NCBI GenBank assembly: GCA_030691985.1
Contig: JAUYDB010000050.1
Coordinates: 1-16,771, forward strand
Source of the DNA: Candidatus Omnitrophota bacterium
Lineage (GTDB): Bacteria > Omnitrophota > Gorgyraeia > 2-01-FULL-45-10
Length of the DNA: 16,771 nucleotides
Direction: 5' to 3'
Positions 12,481 through 16,771 of the stretch are shown here, piece after piece (the stretch's first letter is position 1; every line of letters starts with the position of its first letter). The notes beneath the pieces are model-generated. The model was given only the letters and a program-made list of their open reading frames with translations. It was not told the origin of the DNA and searched no databases. Made by a program: the position numbers and the translations under genes.

Positions 12481-15400
12481 TGACGAACGACGAACGACGA
12501 ATAATCCGTTCTGTGTTTTTGAAACTGGCCACGTGGCTCATTATAACGAGCCAGGTTGCAGGCCAGACGGCTCATGCGGATATTAAATCTATAAACAAAG
12601 TGACGGCCACCCTCGCGGCGCCGTCTATATTTCAGGAATCCTCCCCCGATGAAAAATCCGAAGAATTTAAAAAATCGATACTGTCTGACATAAAGCTCCT
12701 CTCCGCGGCCTTTGCGATAGCCGCGCATTTCCTCATAGAGAACAAGTTCGAAAACACCCTCTCCAGGACCATAAGAGACGAATTCAGAAATAGCCCCCAC
12801 ATGTCAGAAACTCTCAAATGGATAGACCTCGCTAATGTGAAGAGGATAGGCGATATCGTCTATATTCCCTACAGCAAGAACGGCAATATTTATGAGATAC
12901 GGATAACCGCTCGCGAAAGGCTCGGCTCGCTCCTTGAAGCATCCTCACAATGGGCGCTCTCGAAGAGCTGGGGCATACAGATTGTAGCCGGGCCCGGTGA
13001 TCGAAATCGGGAAAAGCCCAGCACCCGCGCGAATGATGAGTCGCTCATCGGGCGCGGGTTCAGAAACGAGGACCTTGACAGGATACCGCTCGTCCCGTGG
13101 GCGCAATCGGAAGACTTCCGCGTTGCCGTTGAAAGAGACCTGCCGAGAGTCATCGATGAGTTGCCGATGTCGGCCGGGCTTCGCAGATTGCTTCATAGGA
13201 CGCTGGATGATTTCAAGAACGGGAAAGATGGCTGCAAGTTAGGCATGATGCCGGGGCTTTATGTGACCGCCGACCGATGGTACATTGAATTTGGGACGTC
13301 GCAATCGATCGGCGTCGCGATGGAATTTTTCGACCCTTCGACGCGCCCCGGCCATGGCCGGGGGCTTGCTCAGGGTTCCGCCACGCGGGCAGAACAAGAA
13401 AATGTCGCGGGCATGCCCGCAGAGCTCCACAAAACAAATCCGTTTTATCCCCATCGGCTGCAGGCCCTCTTCCATGCCCTCTTTCACGCCGCGTTGAACC
13501 GGGAAGAAGGGGAGGAATACCATGAGCTGAGGATAGAGTTAAATGCCACCGCCCATCTGGATGCGATGAGATTTTCGGCGCTAAAGTGGTGGGGCGTCCC
13601 GCCTGAATTGCATGAGACGGTCAGATGCGCGACAGTCAAACAGCTAAAGGACCCGGACCAGACGGCGCTGCCTGGCGTAAGGAATGAATTCGGCGAAGCG
13701 ATACGCGCCTGGAAGTTAGAGCAGAGCAAGATCCCGACAAGGATGGCGGAAGACAACTGGAAGGCGCTTCTCGTCGAACTTCGCCACATATTACGGCCTA
13801 ATCGGCCCGACGCCAAAAATCTATTTAGATTCTTAAACTTATGCACACAGAACCCAAACCCGATCTTCGGCAACCCGCATCGCTATCCTACAGAAAGCAG
13901 ATATCCCGTCTTGCGCGCCGTCGCGCTGCTTGGCAGGGTGAGCAAGGAGAAACTTAAAGAGCTCCTTGGCCATCCGGACAACGCTTACATGCTCGCGAAC
14001 CCAATCGTCGATTCAATCCTTCTTATGTTGAATGGTATTCCGAAAGATTGGTTAGCGGCGCAGGCGCCTGAAATTCAAGGACGAAGGGTGTGGGAAGTTT
14101 CGCCCGAGCTGTGGCACGCGGGCGGCGGGCTGGGCAGGGTCAAGCAGTTCGAAGGCATCGCGATGAAGGAGTTTTTAAAATCGGCGAGAACCCCTTTCTG
14201 CCATGTCGAGCCGTATTATCACTATGCCAAGAACAGGCTTACCGGGGAGCGGCAGAGGGTCGACTACTCCAGGGTCCTCGGTATTAAGGATGACGCGCCG
14301 CCGGAAGAAAAACCGCGCGAGGTCTTCAGGATTCCGGTTGAGGTAGGGAATGACACGGCTACAGCGGTCTGTTACCGGGCGATAAACGAGCATGGCATCG
14401 AGACGTTTCTCATAAAGGGGTTTAAGAAAGGGCAGGATATCGAAAAAGATGTCCCCTACTATACGCCCATGCTTTATGAATACGATAGCTGGTATGGGCC
14501 TGACGGGAAATATAACCCGAACCACGGCCTCACCCGCGATGAATTCGCTTACTTCCTTTCCGCGGCGTCTCTTGAGCTCATAAAACGCGTTGAGGAGTCG
14601 GCGAGATTCGCGAACGAAAAGGCGTGGAGGCCCCCCATCATGCACTTCAGCGACGGCCAGCTCGGGTTTGCCCCTTACCTTAAGAAGACGCGGTATGCCA
14701 ATGATCCTGTCCTGGAAGGCGCCTTCGTCGCTTTCACGACGCACACGTACTTTAATCGGCAGGCCTTCAAACAGAAATTCGCTCAAGAGGTGCCGGAACA
14801 GACGTATCTCTTGCGGCCATCCGGCATTTCCCATGACGACGAGATGAAATATTTCCAGCACCACATGGACCTTTCCGAGAACCCGTGGGATAGGTTCGCA
14901 TCCGTAAGCGACTACTCTTCGGCCGGCATACGCTCGGCCGACTGGGTGAATGGCGTGAGCGCCGAACATGTCCGCCGACTTCTGCAATTGGGATACGACA
15001 CATGGGGCATATGGGCGAATGTCGTCGACCTGGTGGCGGTGACGAACGGAGACGTCCGGGAGCTTACCGCGGCCAGGTTCAGGCAGGCGATGCGCCAGGC
15101 ATGCGGCGATGATGTCGATGTCGAAGAGCCGACATCCGGCCAGGTTGCCGGGGCAAAGAGACGCTCCAAGGAGATGCTTAACGAAGACTACGGGACTAAT
15201 TTTGACCCGGGCCTGCCCGTCCTATCGTATTCAGGCAGAGGCGTTGATGAGAAGGCGGGCCGGCACAGGGCGCTATCCGATTATAATATTGAAGAGATGG
15301 TGAAGATGGGCGCGCAGGTCGTTATTGGTTGTAACGTCCAGGCCAGCCCGGATATAGTGGGTGAATGGGAACGCCTCGAGGCATATCTACTGAGTGAAAA

Positions 15401-16771
15401 AGAGAAAGACCCTGTTAAGTACAAAGGCGCATTTATCCTTATGCGCAATATCGATATAACGGTCCAGCGGTCGATACTTGCCGCCTCAGATTTCCAGGTC
15501 CAGGACTCGGACCCCGTAACGGAGGCGGCCGGATTTTCGGAGGCCGATATCTCGGCCTGCGCAGGCATCGAGATCGCGCCGCCATGGAGGGAGGGCATCC
15601 TGCAGATGCAGGGCGTGAGGATGAATCTGAATATTTTAGGAGAAGGCAATTGTCTTATTCCGGAGATCGAGGTTTCCGAAAGCGATTTTCCTAAACTTAG
15701 AAGGCCTTATGATTCCAATATGAATAAGAGTGTAGGAGATGCTTATCTTGATATCATCAGGAAGGCGTTGAGTATAGGCGATACGATGGAAGACACGATG
15801 AAGAGGCTCGCCCATTATCAGGCGACGTCTGTACGATTGAGCCGTGTCCTTGAGGCGCGGCTTACCGTGGCGGAATATATGCGGCAGTGGAGCAAGGCGA
15901 TCGCGGCGAGGGCGGGAAAAACGGCGGTTTTCGACGGGGGCACGGCGCCGCAGTCCGCGGCTGCCGATACGGCTCAAGATGCGGCTCGAGGCATGGCCAT
16001 CAGCCTGACAGGTTTGGACATTACCCCCGAGCAGCACGCATCGCTGAATGAAATATGGAGGGCCCTTATTGCCGCAGAAAAGGCCAGAAGCCTGTTTGCT
16101 GCCCGGCCGGCCCGGCTGTCTGGCGATGTCGACATTCCGGTTGACACTACCGAGGACGTCTTTTTCGCCGCGCTCCGGACATTCGCGAAAGGCCTTTTTA
16201 CAGACAGGCTCAATCCTGATTTCGATGTTATTATCGGCGATGACGATAATGAAGGCCTCCTGCCGGCCTTTATCGTTCTCCATCCCGGTAATAGGCGTAC
16301 CCAGGCATATATACCCAGAAGTTATATGAAGACCCTCTCCGACTTTTTCGCGGCCCTCGAAGATGATTGGAAACGAGCGGAATTCATACAGATCGTCTTC
16401 GAGGCCTTTATGCACGAAGACATGCACCTGCGTCAGTATAAATCAACGCTCGGTTCGCGCGCGCCTCCTATTTCCGAAATAGATATTGACCGCCTCGCAC
16501 CGTCATTCCGGGCTCGGGCCCTGTTTCGTCTGGCGTATGCCTGCCGAAAGACAGGGATCAGGCCTGACATAAGCCGTTTCTTGAGCGACCTGAAGAAGTC
16601 AGGCCGCGAGCGTATCTCCTACTTAAACGGATATCTAAGTTTAGATCCCGATAAACATCTGGCTATGGCAAGAGGTTTACTTGCGGGAGAGCCTTCTCAA
16701 ACAGATATAATATTAGCCCAGCATCATCTGGGCGCTGTCTTTAATCATGCCGAGATCAGTTCGCCTATCTT
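12480..16771 (+). CDS. Second giant exported protein, GT5 glycogen-synthase-like, 3' end missing
   Basis: The frame is open from a stop at 12453 to the right edge, at least 1430 codons. No ATG occurs in frame before 12801, but GTG at 12480 gives a signal peptide: ERRIIRSVFLK as the basic n-region, LATWLIITSQVAGQ as the core, and AHA before D34. GTG 12513 or TTG 12519 are alternatives; none has a clear ribosome binding site. Residues 34-530 are unrecognised. Residues about 535-1075 resemble a GT5 glycogen/starch synthase. After an Ala/Gln-rich linker near 1155, an HPGNRRT...HEDMH module (H1268, H1312, H1316) matches that of the first giant protein. A palindromic insert lies in frame at residues 285-299. 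Start confidence is moderate, since the repeat may have replaced the original 5' end. Confidence 0.8.
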   Translation, partial: MTNDERRIIRSVFLKLATWLIITSQVAGQTAHADIKSINKVTATLAAPSIFQESSPDEKSEEFKKSILSDIKLLSAAFAIAAHFLIENKFENTLSRTIRDEFRNSPHMSETLKWIDLANVKRIGDIVYIPYSKNGNIYEIRITARERLGSLLEASSQWALSKSWGIQIVAGPGDRNREKPSTRANDESLIGRGFRNEDLDRIPLVPWAQSEDFRVAVERDLPRVIDELPMSAGLRRLLHRTLDDFKNGKDGCKLGMMPGLYVTADRWYIEFGTSQSIGVAMEFFDPSTRPGHGRGLAQGSATRAEQENVAGMPAELHKTNPFYPHRLQALFHALFHAALNREEGEEYHELRIELNATAHLDAMRFSALKWWGVPPELHETVRCATVKQLKDPDQTALPGVRNEFGEAIRAWKLEQSKIPTRMAEDNWKALLVELRHILRPNRPDAKNLFRFLNLCTQNPNPIFGNPHRYPTESRYPVLRAVALLGRVSKEKLKELLGHPDNAYMLANPIVDSILLMLNGIPKDWLAAQAPEIQGRRVWEVSPELWHAGGGLGRVKQFEGIAMKEFLKSARTPFCHVEPYYHYAKNRLTGERQRVDYSRVLGIKDDAPPEEKPREVFRIPVEVGNDTATAVCYRAINEHGIETFLIKGFKKGQDIEKDVPYYTPMLYEYDSWYGPDGKYNPNHGLTRDEFAYFLSAASLELIKRVEESARFANEKAWRPPIMHFSDGQLGFAPYLKKTRYANDPVLEGAFVAFTTHTYFNRQAFKQKFAQEVPEQTYLLRPSGISHDDEMKYFQHHMDLSENPWDRFASVSDYSSAGIRSADWVNGVSAEHVRRLLQLGYDTWGIWANVVDLVAVTNGDVRELTAARFRQAMRQACGDDVDVEEPTSGQVAGAKRRSKEMLNEDYGTNFDPGLPVLSYSGRGVDEKAGRHRALSDYNIEEMVKMGAQVVIGCNVQASPDIVGEWERLEAYLLSEKEKDPVKYKGAFILMRNIDITVQRSILAASDFQVQDSDPVTEAAGFSEADISACAGIEIAPPWREGILQMQGVRMNLNILGEGNCLIPEIEVSESDFPKLRRPYDSNMNKSVGDAYLDIIRKALSIGDTMEDTMKRLAHYQATSVRLSRVLEARLTVAEYMRQWSKAIAARAGKTAVFDGGTAPQSAAADTAQDAARGMAISLTGLDITPEQHASLNEIWRALIAAEKARSLFAARPARLSGDVDIPVDTTEDVFFAALRTFAKGLFTDRLNPDFDVIIGDDDNEGLLPAFIVLHPGNRRTQAYIPRSYMKTLSDFFAALEDDWKRAEFIQIVFEAFMHEDMHLRQYKSTLGSRAPPISEIDIDRLAPSFRARALFRLAYACRKTGIRPDISRFLSDLKKSGRERISYLNGYLSLDPDKHLAMARGLLAGEPSQTDIILAQHHLGAVFNHAEISSPI
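13334..13375 (+). repeat. Nested palindromic repeat inside the second giant gene
   Basis: CCCTTCGAC (13334-13342) and CTTGCTCAGGG (13365-13375) are the two halves of the widespread dispersed repeat CCCTTCGAC...GCTCAGGG. Between them sits an 18-base perfect palindrome, CCCCGGCCATGGCCGGGG (13346-13363). The frame continues through it as DPSTRPGHGRGLAQG, a Gly/Arg/Pro-rich stretch unlike its surroundings. Confidence 0.7.
13407..13420 (+). repeat. 14-base perfect palindrome in coding sequence
   Basis: GCGGGCATGCCCGC is a perfect palindrome 43 bases downstream of the preceding palindromic insert, within the same low-complexity coding stretch (AGMPAEL). It may mark the right end of one composite insert or be chance in GC-rich sequence. 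Confidence 0.45.
14082..15704 (+). other. GT5 glycogen/starch-synthase-like domain
   Basis: Residues about 535-1075. GGGLGRV (548-554) matches the KxGGLxDV loop near the start of GT5 enzymes, but the Lys is replaced. HFSDGQLGFAPYL (about 722) matches HxNDWQTxxxPxxL, and TTHTYFNRQAF (H755) matches the TIHN...G.F segment. SAGIRSADWVNGVS and VTNGD (N856) match KxGxxxADxxTTVS and ILNGID. SGRGVDEKAG (R920, K925) matches the SRLxxQKG motif with the catalytic Arg and Lys at the exact five-residue spacing. AGIEIAPPWREGILQMQ (E1038) matches DxxxxPSRFEPCGLxQM with two residues missing. The family adds glucose from ADP-glucose to a growing glucan. Loss of the first Lys and the shortened last motif leave activity in doubt. 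Confidence 0.6.
16140..16771 (+). other. Second HPGxRxT...HExMH module, cut by the window edge
   Basis: From about residue 1221. HPGNRRT starts at H1268 and HEDMH spans 1312-1316, preceded by IVFEAFM. The preceding EDVFFAALRTFAKGL also resembles EDAVRIGMAIEATAKAL of the first giant protein. Downstream helical sequence (RARALFRLAYACRKTGI and on) runs to the edge. As in the first protein, HExxH suggests a zinc peptidase but no third ligand is certain. Confidence 0.5.

Larger units (their letters stand above)
12579..14069 (+). other. Unrecognised N-terminal region of the second giant protein
   Basis: Residues 34-530 follow the signal peptide. The region is mixed helical, with no motif I can name. 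Segments such as YPHRLQALFHALFHAALN and YHELRIELNATAHLDAMRF are His-rich, and FRFLNLCTQNPNP and LRAVALLGRVSKEKLKELLG look like helix pairs. It contains an inserted palindromic stretch. I see no internal transmembrane segment. Confidence 0.3.

Noticed and set aside
12483..12503. Tandem acgaacg units as the beginning of a CRISPR or minisatellite
   Set aside because: Only about two and a half heptamers without spacers; too short for an array.
12801..12803. First in-frame ATG as start of the second giant gene
   Set aside because: The frame is open and protein-like for 100 codons before it and encodes a good signal peptide, so a GTG/TTG start upstream is more likely.
14175..14987. Long antisense ORF (270 codons) opposite the second giant gene
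   Set aside because: The + strand frame is open over the whole stretch and carries GT5 motifs; the antisense product has no recognisable domain and is a shadow of GC-rich coding sequence. The same holds for 15636-16427 and the other minus-strand ORFs.

Overview
This window carries two giant genes for exported proteins, both on the + strand, separated by a small repeat-rich insert with a GIY-YIG nuclease. The organism is probably an uncultured Omnitrophota (OP3) bacterium or a close relative. I infer this from the very long multi-domain ORF with a signal peptide, the heavy use of ATA for Ile, and the abundance of short palindromic repeats. No marker gene is present to prove it.

Layout. Bases 1-344 are AT-rich and non-coding: a REP-like inverted pair (32-78), a near-consensus sigma-70 promoter (168-196) and a leader of about 140 nt. 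Bases 345-11876 encode a 3843-aa protein. In order it has a signal peptide, an in-frame palindromic repeat, a ChaN/TraB-like domain, an HPGxRxT...HExMH (putative zinc peptidase) module, a nucleotidyltransferase-like domain with a beta-helix tail, an apparently intact phosphohexomutase, a degenerate cupin, a type I phosphomannose-isomerase-like domain, another cupin and a terminal domain I do not recognise. Bases 11896-12480 are a roughly 585-bp insert in which a 96-aa GIY-YIG nuclease gene is enclosed by three nested pairs of imperfect inverted repeats. From 12480 to the right edge runs a second giant ORF (at least 1430 codons, open at the edge). It has a signal peptide, a long unrecognised region, a GT5 glycogen-synthase-like domain and a second copy of the HExMH module.

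How the parts may work together. The two proteins carry recognisable relatives of successive enzymes of hexose-phosphate metabolism: isomerase, phosphohexomutase, nucleotidyltransferase and glucan synthase. They could describe a GDP-mannose or an ADP-glucose/glycogen route laid out on two polypeptides. Both appear to be exported, although their usual substrates are cytoplasmic. That conflict, the HExMH modules and repeated PGxGAVR linkers suggest either exported polyproteins cut into parts or enzyme folds reused as binding or structural modules. Function is inferred from motifs only.

A second theme is repeat invasion of genes. One 34-bp palindrome occurs, identical, inside the 5' coding part of the first giant gene and in the left flank of the GIY-YIG gene. 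Another palindromic insert lies in frame inside the second giant gene, whose probable GTG start sits at the edge of a repeat arm.
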